Origin: Acidimicrobiales bacterium
GTDB taxonomy: Bacteria > Actinomycetota > Acidimicrobiia > Acidimicrobiales > Aldehydirespiratoraceae
Assembly: GCA_029246685.1 (NCBI GenBank)
Contig: JAQWMR010000004.1
Location: 1-64,000, forward strand
DNA: 64,000 nucleotides
Reading direction: 5' to 3'
Part shown: one piece after another, positions 1 through 8,355 of the stretch
How positions within the stretch are numbered: the first letter of the stretch is position 1
Layout: every line of letters begins with the position of its first letter
Notes under the pieces: generated by a model
Database searches by the model: none
The model's input: only the letters and a program-made list of their open reading frames with translations
Told to the model about the DNA's origin: nothing
Position numbers and translations under genes: made by a program

Positions 1-6
1 TCAGCA

Positions 7-498
7 ATGGCACCGACGGGTTGTGAACGGCTCACCGAGTTCGACGACGCAACCTGGTTCATCGTCAACGACGGTGTGATGGGCGGTCGCTCCCGAGCAC
101 AGGGAGTGACCGGAGATGGCGCGCTCACCTGGACCGGCACCATCGTGACCGCCGGAGGCGGATTCTCGTCGATTCGCGGCCCGGTCGACGGCGAGTTCGC
201 CGGAGCAACATCGCTCACCCTGCGGGTTCGCACTGACGGTCGGCCCTACGAACTCCTCGTCGACGACGCTGTCGACGGCCGAGGCAGGGTCACTCACTAT
301 GCGTCGATCCAGGTGACCGGTGGTGCGTGGCAGGAAGTCTCAGTGCCCCTCGTCGACATGGAGGCTCGCGTTTTTGGCAACCTCGTCGACGCCGAGCCTT
401 TCGTCCCCAACCTTGCCACCCAGGTCGGAGTGATTCTTGCTGACGGCATCGACGGTGACTTCAGCTTCGAGATCGACTGGGTCGACGCCTGCCCCTGA
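7..498 (+). CDS. CIA30-like domain protein (possibly 5'-partial)
   Basis: About 160 residues matching the CIA30 (complex I intermediate-associated protein 30) family, a galactose-binding-like beta sandwich. The hallmark is the N-terminal stretch FDDATWFIVNDGVMGGRS, followed by a GGGFSSIRG strand and a C-terminal FEIDWVDA strand. The eukaryotic member assists complex I assembly, while bacterial homologues have no settled role. The ATG at 7 has only six bases before it in the window and the frame stays open to base 1, so the gene may begin upstream, perhaps with a signal peptide. It lies outside the tRNA-flanked island. Family assignment is by motif only. Confidence 0.7.
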   Translation: MAPTGCERLTEFDDATWFIVNDGVMGGRSRAQGVTGDGALTWTGTIVTAGGGFSSIRGPVDGEFAGATSLTLRVRTDGRPYELLVDDAVDGRGRVTHYASIQVTGGAWQEVSVPLVDMEARVFGNLVDAEPFVPNLATQVGVILADGIDGDFSFEIDWVDACP

Positions 499-1094
499 AG
501 CGTTCACAGATTGTGGTGGGGCTTGTAGCAGAGCTGTCATCAAGCCAGCACGTCGCTGCGATCTGAGCACAACCTCTGACGTCTTCGGCGTAGGCGAACC
601 CCAACACGCTCACAGTTGGAACCAGGTGTTCGATTGGCTGCAGAACCTTGAACAACACAGGCCCTTCCTTGAAACAGCACTGGGAACCGCGAAATCGTGA
701 GGTTCAGGATCCCACCTTTTGGCCCAGTTATGACTCCCCTACGGGAATGGAACCATCGCTGATGCCCGATCCCGACGAAACCCGACCAGCCGGGCTTTCT
801 GATTCGAAGCTCATCGCCATCGACACGCTTCTCACAGGTGCGACGCATCGCCCGCCGCTGGGGTGGAGACGCTCACCGCTAACCCATCGAGGCCGCTTGC
901 CGGTAGAGGTGTGAACCCGCGGAGTGATATCCCGCGTTCTACCGGGGGAGCCTTCTGGGCCACATCGGGGCCACAAGCCAACGGAAACCAGCCCGAAATC
1001 GCGGGTACCAACCGCAAGTATCGAGACTGTCTGTCACACAGTATCGGCCGGGAAATGCTGCAATCCTGCGGAAGCTGAGAACTCCTTGGTTGGC
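499..1094. other. gene-poor stretch left of the tRNA-Gly fragment
   Basis: About 600 bases without a recognisable gene. Several short open frames exist on both strands but none has a family motif, a ribosome site or a credible composition. It could be decayed remnant DNA of an older insertion at the same tRNA locus. I see no integrase or transposase fragment in it. Confidence 0.5.
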
Positions 1095-1140
1095 CTTGCC
1101 AAGGTTGAGGTCGCCGGTTCGAACCCGGTCGTCCGCTCCA
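1095..1140 (+). repeat. left tRNA-Gly(GCC) 3'-half (att-like)
   Basis: These 46 bases are identical to 28631-28676. They read as tRNA-Gly from the last base of the anticodon 5' stem: loop TTGCCAA (anticodon GCC), 3' stem GGTTG, T arm GCCGG-TTCGAAC-CCGGT, acceptor strand CGTCCGC, discriminator T and CCA. The matching 5' acceptor GCGGACG and a D arm are absent upstream, so this is a fragment and not a functional tRNA gene. Confidence 0.85.
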
Positions 1141-1157
1141 CGAAGTGTAAGCGATAG

Positions 1158-1207
1158 AGCGGCAGGTCAGGCCCGGTTTCCGGTGCCGAGCCTGCCGCTT
1201 TCTCGTT
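1158..1207 (+). terminator. intrinsic terminator, left copy
   Basis: Stem GCGGCAGG (1159-1166) pairs with CCTGCCGC (1191-1198) around a further GC-rich partial stem, followed by TTTCTCGTT. All 50 bases are identical to 28682-28731. It was probably the native terminator of the tRNA-Gly gene. The spacer between tRNA end and terminator is 17 bases here and 5 in the right copy. Confidence 0.75.
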
Positions 1208-1297
1208 TCGTCATCCCATCTGTCCGTCCCATCTACGGCACGACTCCGGTAACTGGGCCGGGATGAAGGGATCAGTTCGCCAGCGGCCGCCCGCTAT

Positions 1298-1328
1298 GTA
1301 ATGGTAGTGGATTACTAAACGAGTAATC
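1298..1328 (+). promoter_or_regulatory. island operator A (two overlapping inverted repeats)
   Basis: GTAATGGTAGTGGATTACTA (1298-1317) is the reference form of the 20-mer found before every island transcription unit. It overlaps a second, perfect repeat GATTACT-AAACG-AGTAATC (1310-1328). The start codon at 1366 lies 37 bases downstream of the second repeat. Likely bound by the TetR regulator at 7575. Confidence 0.65.
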
Positions 1329-1365
1329 TCGAACCGGCATGCGGGCGGGATTGGAAGGGGCGGTC

Positions 1366-2613
1366 ATGGCACGTCCGCGAGGTAGCAAGACCACGGAGGA
1401 CAGCCAGCAGTTCAGTGCTCTGCCGGACCTTGGGCCGCTCGACTCGCCCGAGCAGTTCATCGCCGCGATCACCGACAGCTGGACCCGTCTCGCTCGCCAT
1501 CTCTGGGACGACCTCCCGGTCGACCATCCAGTGATCGAGGCGCACGGATTTCGCTTCCTGCTCCGCTACCTGGTGTCGGGAGCATCGATGGTGATGGAGG
1601 CCGATCCTGCGTTCCCGCGCTTTGTGCGCTTCGCCGACTCGACCTGCTCGTGGGGGATCAACAATCCCGACGGCAACTACCTCTACGCCGCATTCGATCC
1701 GACTGCGACCTACCGGATCAGTGGCGACCCCGGCTCGGCCCACCTCTTCGACATCGAGCTCCATGGTCCGTGCTTCACCGCCGCGCCCCACTACGACAAG
1801 GTCGGCAACCTCAAGCGCAGCGACCTGGTCCTGGAGCCCGACGGCTCGGTCGTCATCACCTTGTCGCCCCACGAGCATCCTGGCAACTGGTTGCCCTCCA
1901 CCCCTGATACCGGCGAGCAGTCGATGCTTGTGCGCCAGTTCTTCCTCGACTGGGAGACGGAGCGTCCGGCCTCTCTGCAGATCGAACGGCTCGACGCGCC
2001 ATACCCGCCTCCGCCGCTCGACCCGATGGTGGTGCGCGATCGCACCGATGCCCTTCGACGCTGGTTGGTGCAGGCCGGGGAGTTCTGGCACCGGATGTTG
2101 GTGATGGGGTTCTTCGAGCCCAACGCCATGTTCTTCATGACCGACACCGTGAGTGAGTGGGGCGGTCACCAGGGTCAGGCGTACGGCGAGGGGAACTTTC
2201 GTCTCGAGCCCGGTGAGGCGGCGATTCTCGAGATCGACCGTCCCGACTGCGACTACTGGATGGTGCAACTCGCCGACCGGTTCTGGGACTCGATGGACTT
2301 CGATCGCCGCCAGACGTCACTCAACGAGCACCAGATGGTGCTCGACGACGACGACACCCTCCGTGCCGTCATCTCGATCGACGATCCTGGCGTACCCAAC
2401 TGGCTCGACACAGCCGGTCAGCCGATGGGAACGATCATGGGACGCGTCGTCAACACCGTCGACCGCATCGAGCCGCGCATCCGGGTCGTGCCCCTTGCCG
2501 AACTGCGCGCCCACCTGCCGGCCGACACGCCGGTCGTCACCCCTGAAGAGCGATCGGACACCCTTCGTCGCCGCCACGTCGCTGCTCAACGCCGCCTCGG
2601 GCCGACCGCCTGA
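1366..2613 (+). CDS. DUF1214 family protein 1
   Basis: A 415-residue protein with a C-terminal DUF1214 domain. Visible markers are the DYWMVQLADRFWDSMD strand, a TSLNEHQ turn, and VISIDDPGVPNWLDTAG near the end. DUF1214 is a widespread beta-rich domain without an established biochemical role, often found beside DUF1254. The ATG at 1366 is preferred over the in-frame ATG at 1339 because GGAAGGGG sits five bases upstream. It is a single-gene unit behind operator A, facing the convergent SDR at 2645. Two more DUF1214 proteins (5104 and 11071) sit in the island next to sulfotransferases, so the family is central to whatever the island does. Soluble, with no signal peptide visible. Confidence 0.75.
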   Translation: MARPRGSKTTEDSQQFSALPDLGPLDSPEQFIAAITDSWTRLARHLWDDLPVDHPVIEAHGFRFLLRYLVSGASMVMEADPAFPRFVRFADSTCSWGINNPDGNYLYAAFDPTATYRISGDPGSAHLFDIELHGPCFTAAPHYDKVGNLKRSDLVLEPDGSVVITLSPHEHPGNWLPSTPDTGEQSMLVRQFFLDWETERPASLQIERLDAPYPPPPLDPMVVRDRTDALRRWLVQAGEFWHRMLVMGFFEPNAMFFMTDTVSEWGGHQGQAYGEGNFRLEPGEAAILEIDRPDCDYWMVQLADRFWDSMDFDRRQTSLNEHQMVLDDDDTLRAVISIDDPGVPNWLDTAGQPMGTIMGRVVNTVDRIEPRIRVVPLAELRAHLPADTPVVTPEERSDTLRRRHVAAQRRLGPTA

Positions 2614-2644
2614 GACACGCGCCGTCTCTACCCGGCCGGGGGCG

Positions 2645-3394
2645 TCAGCTCGCGGAGTAGCCGCCGTCGACACACAGGGTCTGCCCGGTGATGAATCGCG
2701 CTTCCTCGGAAGCGAGGAAGAGGTAGGCCGGCGCCACCTCGTCGGGCGCGCCCCATCGATTCATCGGCACGTTGGCCAGCTGCTGTCGTTCGATCTCCTC
2801 CATTCCCTCCATACGCATCACCGCCGTCATGTTCGTGTCGATGAGCCCGGCGGCGACGGCGTTGACGCGCACATTCTCGGTTGCCCAGGAGACGGCGAGA
2901 TTGAGGGTCATCTGCACGAGTCCGGCCTTGGCCGCGCCGTAGCCCGGAACGAGGGGTACGGCTCGGAAGGCCGACATGCTCGTGGTGCTCAGCACGCTCC
3001 CGCCGCCGTTCAGTTCACTCGCCGCGAGCAGCGGCTTGCAGCGAACGGCCAGTCGAAACGCACTGGCCAGGTGCATGGTCAATGCTGTCTCGAAGATCTC
3101 GGGCCGCCACTCGTCTTCGAGTGCTAGCGCGGCGCCGGCGTTGTTCACGAGCACGTCGAGCCGATCCAGCCCGTTCGCGAGCGATTCGAGCGACTCGCTG
3201 TCGGTCATCTCCGCTTGCGCGTAGTCCAGGCCCGACAGGTCGGTGTCATAGTCCGCGGCCGAGTCTCGGCGGCCGGTGATCACCACGTCGGCCGACGCGT
3301 CGGCGAATGCGCGGGCGACCGCGAGTCCGATGCCGGATGTCCCGCCGGTGACGAGCACACGACGATCTGTGAAGTCGAAGTTGGTGGTGGTCAT
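2645..3394 (-). CDS. SDR family oxidoreductase
   Basis: Classical short-chain dehydrogenase/reductase, 249 residues. The cofactor motif VLVTGGTSGIG is at the N terminus, then LVNNAGA, a catalytic Ser in TTSMSAF, YGAAKAG (Tyr/Lys pair) and the C-terminal ITGQTLCVDGGYS. Such enzymes interconvert alcohols and ketones with NAD(P)(H). Last gene of the leftward operon 7485-2645. Its start codon is one base after the stop codon of the VOC gene, so translation is probably coupled. The substrate cannot be read from sequence; in this context it may supply a ketone to a Baeyer-Villiger oxygenase (inference). Confidence 0.88.
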   Translation of the reverse strand: MTTTNFDFTDRRVLVTGGTSGIGLAVARAFADASADVVITGRRDSAADYDTDLSGLDYAQAEMTDSESLESLANGLDRLDVLVNNAGAALALEDEWRPEIFETALTMHLASAFRLAVRCKPLLAASELNGGGSVLSTTSMSAFRAVPLVPGYGAAKAGLVQMTLNLAVSWATENVRVNAVAAGLIDTNMTAVMRMEGMEEIERQQLANVPMNRWGAPDEVAPAYLFLASEEARFITGQTLCVDGGYSAS

Positions 3395-3395
3395 G

Positions 3396-3854
3396 TCAGC
3401 TGAAGGGGTTCTTTCCGTCGGTCCAGTACTGCTCGAACATCGGGGACATCCATCGGGCCAGGATCTCGATCCTCGGACCGACCTGCCCGCGGTGATAGGC
3501 GAACATCGGCGCGTCTTCGGGTCCGCCGTGAAGCTCGCGGACCATGCCGTGCTCGACGAGTCGGGCGGAGTCGGCGGCGACGTCGTCGGACCAGTAGCCG
3601 AGATGGTGGATGCCCGACGTCGCCGGTTCCCAGATCGTTCCCGGGGTCGCCTGGATGATCTCGAGGCGAGGGCCGCCCATCGAGTAGCAGAACGTGCTCT
3701 CCATCTCGATTTCCTGTCCGTCAGCGGTGGTGATCTGGCTGGGCAGGCAGATTTTCTCGCACCAGCGATAACCGACAGCCGCGGTGAGCCGCGCAAGGGT
3801 GTCGTCGAGGTCGTCGACCACAATGCCGGTGTGAAACAGGTCGTCAGGCCTCAT
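3396..3854 (-). CDS. VOC (glyoxalase/dioxygenase fold) protein
   Basis: A 152-residue protein of the vicinal oxygen chelate superfamily, starting MRPDDLFHTGIVVDDLDDTLARL with a second half at GIHHLGYWSDDVAADSARL. His8, His84/85 and the Glu of RIEIL fit the usual metal-ligand positions, so a metal-dependent isomerase, lyase or dioxygenase is plausible. The start overlaps the stop of the sulfotransferase by four bases (ATGA). A second VOC protein (17159) occurs in the same island but is clearly different. Confidence 0.75.
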   Translation of the reverse strand: MRPDDLFHTGIVVDDLDDTLARLTAAVGYRWCEKICLPSQITTADGQEIEMESTFCYSMGGPRLEIIQATPGTIWEPATSGIHHLGYWSDDVAADSARLVEHGMVRELHGGPEDAPMFAYHRGQVGPRIEILARWMSPMFEQYWTDGKNPFS

Positions 3855-5107
3855 GCGCTGACCTCACGTCCGATCTGTGGAAACTCGTCGAAATAGAAGG
3901 CGTATCGCTCGTAGAGGTCGGCCGGGTCGATCCTGAAGTGGGTCTTCAGGTCGTAGACGATCCGACCGTCCTTGCCGCGAGGATTGCCGGCGACGTAGTC
4001 GGAGAGCTCCGCCGTGGCCTCGGGGGTGATGTCCATTCCTGCGGTCTCGATGACGCGGGTGGCCATGGCGAGATCGTCGCTCATGAACTCGCCGAACTCC
4101 ACGTCGACGCGCTGGGTCTCGGGAATGAGGTGCGTGTCGCGAACCGCAGCGCGCAAGAGACGTTCGATGCGGTCGATCCAGTACTCGGCGAGTGCGTCGG
4201 GCTCGACACTCGTGCGTCGCGCTCGGTCGCCGTAGGCCAGCATCGTGATCGCCGACTGCACGACGGCGACCGGGTCCCGCAGCGTGAATGCGATCGTCGC
4301 GTCGGGGAACGTCGCGAGAAGCGCCGGGATCTGTTCGAGGTGTTGCGGCGTCTTGAGCACCCAGCGGCGGGGACCGCGGAGATAGCTGAGCACCTGCAGC
4401 TCCTGGTGCAGGAACGCGTAGTGCTCGCGTTGATCGAGTCCGAGGTAGTGGTCTCGCCACGCGGGCACACGTGCGTGCCACTCGAGTGCGTAGGAGCAGA
4501 AGTCGAGATCGAGCAACTCGCACTCTTCCTCGATGCTGTGTGGCGGCCGATCGTGCATCAGTTTGACCAGCGGCGCGCTGTCTGCAGCGAGCTCGTATGC
4601 ATCCTGGGCTCGTGCATACCGCGGGTCGACCCCATCGGGTCCGGGGCCGTCGCCGATCACCGGAATCGGCTCCTGGATCTCCCACCATGGCAGAGCCCGG
4701 AACCGCGAGTCGCTCGCGAGGAGGTTGACCAGGTGAGTGGTACCCGACCGTGGCAGGCCGACCACGATCACCGGCGGCTCGAGTTCGACCTGAAGGGCCT
4801 CGGGGTTGCGTTGCACGAAGTCGTCGAATCGGAGACGTGCACTCAGGCCCCGGATGAGGCGGTTGCGGACGATGAGCCGTCCGATGCCGCTCAACCCGTC
4901 GTCGCGATCGACGGCTGCTGCTTGGGCGGCAAGCCGTGGCAGCGCCGCGTGGTCGGGATCCAGCGACAATCCGGTGGCCTGCGTTGCCGCGGCGATGATC
5001 CCGTCAGGAGAGAGTTCGACATCGAGGTCGAGCCCGAAATCGAAGATGGCCTGTTCCTTGGCGGTTCGTTGCGGGTCGCGCAGGTCGTCGATGCGGTGCT
5101 CTTTCAA
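3851..5107 (-). CDS. sulfotransferase-family protein 1
   Basis: PAPS-dependent sulfotransferase fold. The 5'-phosphosulfate loop VVGLPRSGTTHLVNLL is near residues 115-130, and the 3'-phosphate motif RDPVAVVQSAITM lies downstream. I chose a TTG start at 5107: it overlaps the TGA of the upstream DUF1214 gene as TTGA and yields 418 residues. The frame stays open further upstream but only inside the DUF1214 gene, where it reads as Arg-rich nonsense. The family transfers sulfate to hydroxyl groups of small molecules, but the acceptor here is unknown. The DUF1214/sulfotransferase pairing recurs at 9824-12219. Confidence 0.8.
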   Translation of the reverse strand: MKEHRIDDLRDPQRTAKEQAIFDFGLDLDVELSPDGIIAAATQATGLSLDPDHAALPRLAAQAAAVDRDDGLSGIGRLIVRNRLIRGLSARLRFDDFVQRNPEALQVELEPPVIVVGLPRSGTTHLVNLLASDSRFRALPWWEIQEPIPVIGDGPGPDGVDPRYARAQDAYELAADSAPLVKLMHDRPPHSIEEECELLDLDFCSYALEWHARVPAWRDHYLGLDQREHYAFLHQELQVLSYLRGPRRWVLKTPQHLEQIPALLATFPDATIAFTLRDPVAVVQSAITMLAYGDRARRTSVEPDALAEYWIDRIERLLRAAVRDTHLIPETQRVDVEFGEFMSDDLAMATRVIETAGMDITPEATAELSDYVAGNPRGKDGRIVYDLKTHFRIDPADLYERYAFYFDEFPQIGREVSA

Positions 5108-6225
5108 GGCCGGAGATCGTTGAGCTCGGCGATCGTCATGACGCGGCAGGCGGGGGGAATGTCTTCGACGACTTGGTTGTAGCGCAAGCCCATCCCGCCG
5201 TGGCGGTGGTGCGACGTGTCGATCCAGTTGCCGAAGCCGGGATCCTCGTCGGCGATGATGAGGCGCGCAGTGCCGTCGGACTCGTAGACGGCGGTGTGTT
5301 TGTTGACGGTGACCTGGCGCCACTCGTAGTCGAGCGATTCCTGCCAGATGTTGTTGAGCTGGAAGTTCCAGTAGTACGCCTCGATCAGTGGGACATCGAT
5401 CACCAACGCCTGACCCGGCTCAAGCGTCCAGTAGCCGTGGCGAAACAGCTGCGTCGGATCGTTCCATCCGGCGGTCGATTCTTCGGCTTGAAAGTCGAGG
5501 GTGTTGGGCCGTTGCTTCCATTCGTCGATCTTGCCGATGAAGCGCTGCGCGATTCCCTGGGTGCTGAGCACCGAGGAGTAGAGCCCGCTGGTCAGCTTTG
5601 CTGCACTGAGGGGAGGAGGCAGGTCTCGGGGCCCGGTCAGGCGCTCGATCGTGAGCTCCGATGCGCGCTCCGACGTGCGATCCAGGAAGAAGTTGCGAAT
5701 CGCGATCATGTTGGTGGCCTCGTTCATTTCGAGCCACCGTTGGCCGGGCTCGAGATGGGCCGGCTCGTTGGCGCTAGCGATCACCTCGACGAGTTCGTCT
5801 GGCTGAGGATCGTTGAACGCGAGTGCGCCCTGGCGGTCGGGCGGATCGTCGCCGACACCGAACCCGCCGGAGAACGCATTGAGGCTCAGATAGTTGACGG
5901 TTCCCCGCGGGCCTCTGAGTCGGTAGTCGTAGCGACCGCTGACGGATGCGCTCTGGTAGAGCGCATCGGGATTGTCGGAGCCGATCTTCACGTTGTACGC
6001 CGTCGTGTTCACTCGGCTGAAGTCTCGGCCGACGCCCTCAACGTTCATGAGCCCGCTGCGGAGCAGGCGAGTGAGGTAGCGGAAGCCTTCGAGTCGGTCG
6101 AGTTCGTCCTCGCTGTTGTCGAGCACCAGCTGACCGGAGTCCTTCAAGATGTCGCAGAATTCGGCCCAGAGTTCGCCCTCGATGGCCTTGCTTGTTGCGT
6201 TGCTCTCTGGTGAATCTTCACTCAT
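5104..6225 (-). CDS. DUF1214 family protein 2
   Basis: A 373-residue homologue of the island's other DUF1214 proteins. The middle has NPDALYQSASVSGRYDYRLRG, the aligned counterpart of NPDALYHHARISGDRSYRIFG in the 11071 protein. The C-terminal DUF1214 block reads YYWNFQLNNIWQESLDYEW ... DPGFGNWIDTSHH. Function unknown. It lies in the leftward operon between the alkylsulfatase-like gene and a sulfotransferase, overlapping the latter by four bases. The close packing suggests the two products act on the same compound or together (inference). Confidence 0.75.
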   Translation of the reverse strand: MSEDSPESNATSKAIEGELWAEFCDILKDSGQLVLDNSEDELDRLEGFRYLTRLLRSGLMNVEGVGRDFSRVNTTAYNVKIGSDNPDALYQSASVSGRYDYRLRGPRGTVNYLSLNAFSGGFGVGDDPPDRQGALAFNDPQPDELVEVIASANEPAHLEPGQRWLEMNEATNMIAIRNFFLDRTSERASELTIERLTGPRDLPPPLSAAKLTSGLYSSVLSTQGIAQRFIGKIDEWKQRPNTLDFQAEESTAGWNDPTQLFRHGYWTLEPGQALVIDVPLIEAYYWNFQLNNIWQESLDYEWRQVTVNKHTAVYESDGTARLIIADEDPGFGNWIDTSHHRHGGMGLRYNQVVEDIPPACRVMTIAELNDLRP

Positions 6226-6234
6226 CGGCCTGCC

Positions 6235-7485
6235 TCACTTCGTCAACTGCTTGATTTGGAACTGACACCATCGCGTGGTCCACAAGTTGTCCGACTCGTC
6301 GAGAAGCCGCTGATGCGCATCAATGGACGTCGCCCGAGCGGCTTCGTGGTTGGGTTGGTCTCCCAGGACGATGTCGAGAAGGTGGGTGGCCTCAAGTGCC
6401 CTTCCGGCGGCGATGTGTTCAACCGCCCGACTCACCAGCTGGTCGGCGCCCGCTAGTTCGACGAGGTCGGCACCGATTGCTTCTGGCCCGATGTCGTAGA
6501 GCTCGGTGGTCGACTGCTGGTGGAACCAGCCGCTGTAGTTCTCCCAGATCGAGCGGACGCCCCAGCGCACGGTGCCGTAGCCTTCGCCGACCTCGATCTC
6601 CGGGGGCAGGGTGATCTCACGCATGAGGGTCCGGACGTCTTTGCGCTCGTTCATCCCCCGGACGGTCTCGTCGTGGACAAAGTGGATCGCGTCGCGTAGC
6701 GCGGACAGCTCGGACTTGATCAAGTCGGCGCCGACGATGGGTTGGTGATGGCCGTAGAGAATCATCTCGGCGTCGAGATCGAGCACCGTCTGCACTGCGT
6801 CGGCGACAACGAGTGCGTCGCGATAGCGGTCACCGCGCATGGTGCAGAGGTTGGGAAAGTGGCCGAACGTGCAGCCGAACAGGTTGCCGGTGGCAACGAT
6901 CCGGTGTTGGGGAAGCCAAACGACTAAGGAGTCGTTGGTTTCCGCTCCTGGGCAGGCGATGAGTTCGATCTGTAGTCCGCCTACCTCGAATGAGTGGCGG
7001 TCTTCGAAGAGGACGTCGGCCTGGGGTTGTGCAGTCGGGTCGAATTCGAAGTCGTAGCCGGCATCGCGGTACGCGAAAAACGTCGACTTGAGCTCCTGGC
7101 CGAAGGCGAAGTGCGAACGGTTCCGGCGGTACTCGCTGAGCAGGGCGTCGAGGGCTTGGTGCTCCGGATTGCCGGCCTGGGCGATCACTTCCAAGCCTGG
7201 GTGCAACTCGCGAAATAGCCGGATGCCGCCGACATGGTCGACGTGGCCCTGTGTGAGGGCAACATGGCTGATCGGTGCATTTGAGTAGGCGGCGAGATTG
7301 TCGCGGTGCACGGGCGCCTCGAACATCGAGCCCGTGTTGACCAGCACACTCGGCCCGTCGGTCTCGAGTAGATAGACGTTGGACAACCCCTCGGACATGA
7401 CCACGATGTCGTGCAGCCGTTCGGCCTGCCCGGGCATGGCCGAGTAGGGATCGACCGGACGGGACTTGTAGAGAGGGTCGCGCAT
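6235..7485 (-). CDS. alkylsulfatase-like metallo-beta-lactamase-fold protein
   Basis: N-terminal MBL fold followed by an alkyl-sulfatase dimerisation-type region (IWENYSGWFHQQSTTELYDI through HEAARATSIDAHQRLLDES), the layout of SdsA1/BDS1-type alkylsulfatases but without their C-terminal SCP2-like domain. These enzymes hydrolyse sulfate esters with two zinc ions. The zinc motif here reads TQGHVDH, so the first His of HxHxDH is Gln79; His81, Asp83, His84 and the later GHH remain. I prefer the ATG at 7485 because operator B lies immediately upstream; an ATG at 7512 would fall within the operator. First gene of the leftward operon. Activity is uncertain given the ligand change. Confidence 0.75.
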   Translation of the reverse strand: MRDPLYKSRPVDPYSAMPGQAERLHDIVVMSEGLSNVYLLETDGPSVLVNTGSMFEAPVHRDNLAAYSNAPISHVALTQGHVDHVGGIRLFRELHPGLEVIAQAGNPEHQALDALLSEYRRNRSHFAFGQELKSTFFAYRDAGYDFEFDPTAQPQADVLFEDRHSFEVGGLQIELIACPGAETNDSLVVWLPQHRIVATGNLFGCTFGHFPNLCTMRGDRYRDALVVADAVQTVLDLDAEMILYGHHQPIVGADLIKSELSALRDAIHFVHDETVRGMNERKDVRTLMREITLPPEIEVGEGYGTVRWGVRSIWENYSGWFHQQSTTELYDIGPEAIGADLVELAGADQLVSRAVEHIAAGRALEATHLLDIVLGDQPNHEAARATSIDAHQRLLDESDNLWTTRWCQFQIKQLTK

Positions 7486-7495
7486 GGAGACACTG

Positions 7496-7515
7496 TAGTA
7501 AGAGAGGATCATTAC
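7496..7515 (-). promoter_or_regulatory. island operator B
   Basis: On the minus strand this reads GTAATGATCCTCTCTTACTA, matching operator A at 13 of the 14 conserved positions (or all 14 if position 7 is taken as A/G). It ends ten bases before the ATG at 7485 of the leftward operon, so repressor binding would block the promoter or transcript start. Confidence 0.65.
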
Positions 7516-7551
7516 GATCAATGTTCGCGACCTGTGGAAGGCGAACACCGG

Positions 7552-7571
7552 TACTGAGATACCATCATTAG
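7552..7571 (-). promoter_or_regulatory. island operator C (TetR autoregulation)
   Basis: Minus-strand CTAATGATGGTATCTCAGTA, a weaker match (about 11 of 14 conserved positions). It sits three bases before the TetR ATG, as expected for autoregulation. Operators B and C lie 36 bases apart between the two divergent start codons. Confidence 0.5.
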
Positions 7572-7574
7572 TTC

Positions 7575-8168
7575 ATGCCTCGATCTCCTGAGCCCGCTCG
7601 CCAAGCACTGGTGGCCGCCGCCGAGGCGCTTTTCGCAGCCCGCGGCGTCGATGCCGTGCCGGTAGGCGATGTGGTGAAGGAAGCAGGCCAGCGCAACAGC
7701 TCGGCGGTGCAATACCACTTCGAGAGCAAGCAAGGCCTCCTGCAGGCGGTCATGGAGCCGCACCAGACTCGCATCGACGCGGCGCGCCTCGCGCTGCTCG
7801 ATGAAATCGACGACGCACCGTCGGTCGAGATGGTGGTCGACGTGTTCGTCCGACCGCTCGCCGCACTCCTGCAGGAGGAGTCGGGCCGCAACTACCTCAT
7901 GATTCAGGCGCAGCTTGTCAACGTGGGCGACCTGGATGCGGTCCTGCCGCTGCGGCCCGGACTCGCTCGCGCGATGGTGCTGCTCACCGAGGCCCCCAGC
8001 GATGCCGACCCGGACTCGGCAGCCCATCGCAACACCATGATTGCAATCCTGCTCCTCCACGGACTCGCCGATTTCGCCCGCCGTCGGCCGGATGCGGAGA
8101 ACGACGAGCGTGAGGCGTTCACCCGGCTGATGGACGCCTCGATCACCGCGATCATCAAAGGGACCTGA
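7575..8168 (+). CDS. TetR family transcriptional regulator
   Basis: A 197-residue TetR-type regulator. The N-terminal helix-turn-helix spans about residues 8-55, including ALVAAAEALFAARGVDAVPV and the recognition-helix region NSSAVQYHFESKQGLL, typical of the family. The C-terminal ligand domain is unassigned. It is the only transcription factor inside the island and is transcribed away from the leftward operon, with operators B and C between them. It is therefore the best candidate to bind the repeated TAATG-N6-CATTA element and to be released by a pathway substrate or CoA ester (inference). Confidence 0.88.
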   Translation: MPRSPEPARQALVAAAEALFAARGVDAVPVGDVVKEAGQRNSSAVQYHFESKQGLLQAVMEPHQTRIDAARLALLDEIDDAPSVEMVVDVFVRPLAALLQEESGRNYLMIQAQLVNVGDLDAVLPLRPGLARAMVLLTEAPSDADPDSAAHRNTMIAILLLHGLADFARRRPDAENDEREAFTRLMDASITAIIKGT

Positions 8169-8292
8169 TCAGCTCGACCGTGCCGCGGCCGGCTACATGT
8201 GCCAGCGGGCCGTCATCGAGGTGATACGAGATTCGTCGTCGATCGCCCCTTCGGCGCTCCAGAGAGTTCTTGCGGGTTGAGATCCATTCGGT

Positions 8293-8312
8293 TATTAATG
8301 TATAACCATTAC
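8293..8312 (-). promoter_or_regulatory. island operator D
   Basis: Minus-strand GTAATGGTTATACATTAATA, 13 of 14 conserved positions relative to operator A, containing the symmetric core TAATG-N6-CATTA. It lies 43 bases before the ATG of the BVMO operon at 8356. A further perfect repeat GGTTAT-N6-ATAACC (8290-8307) overlaps it. Confidence 0.65.
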
Positions 8313-8355
8313 ATTGGCGGGAACCAGGAACAGAGAAGAAGGATGAGGAGATGGC

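Noticed and set aside
1068..1140. Possible full tRNA-Gly starting GCGGAAG at 1068
   Set aside because: The acceptor has a mismatch, no D arm is present (CTGAGAACTCCTTGGTTGG), and the anticodon stem pairs only with several wobbles. Only the 3' half is tRNA-like.
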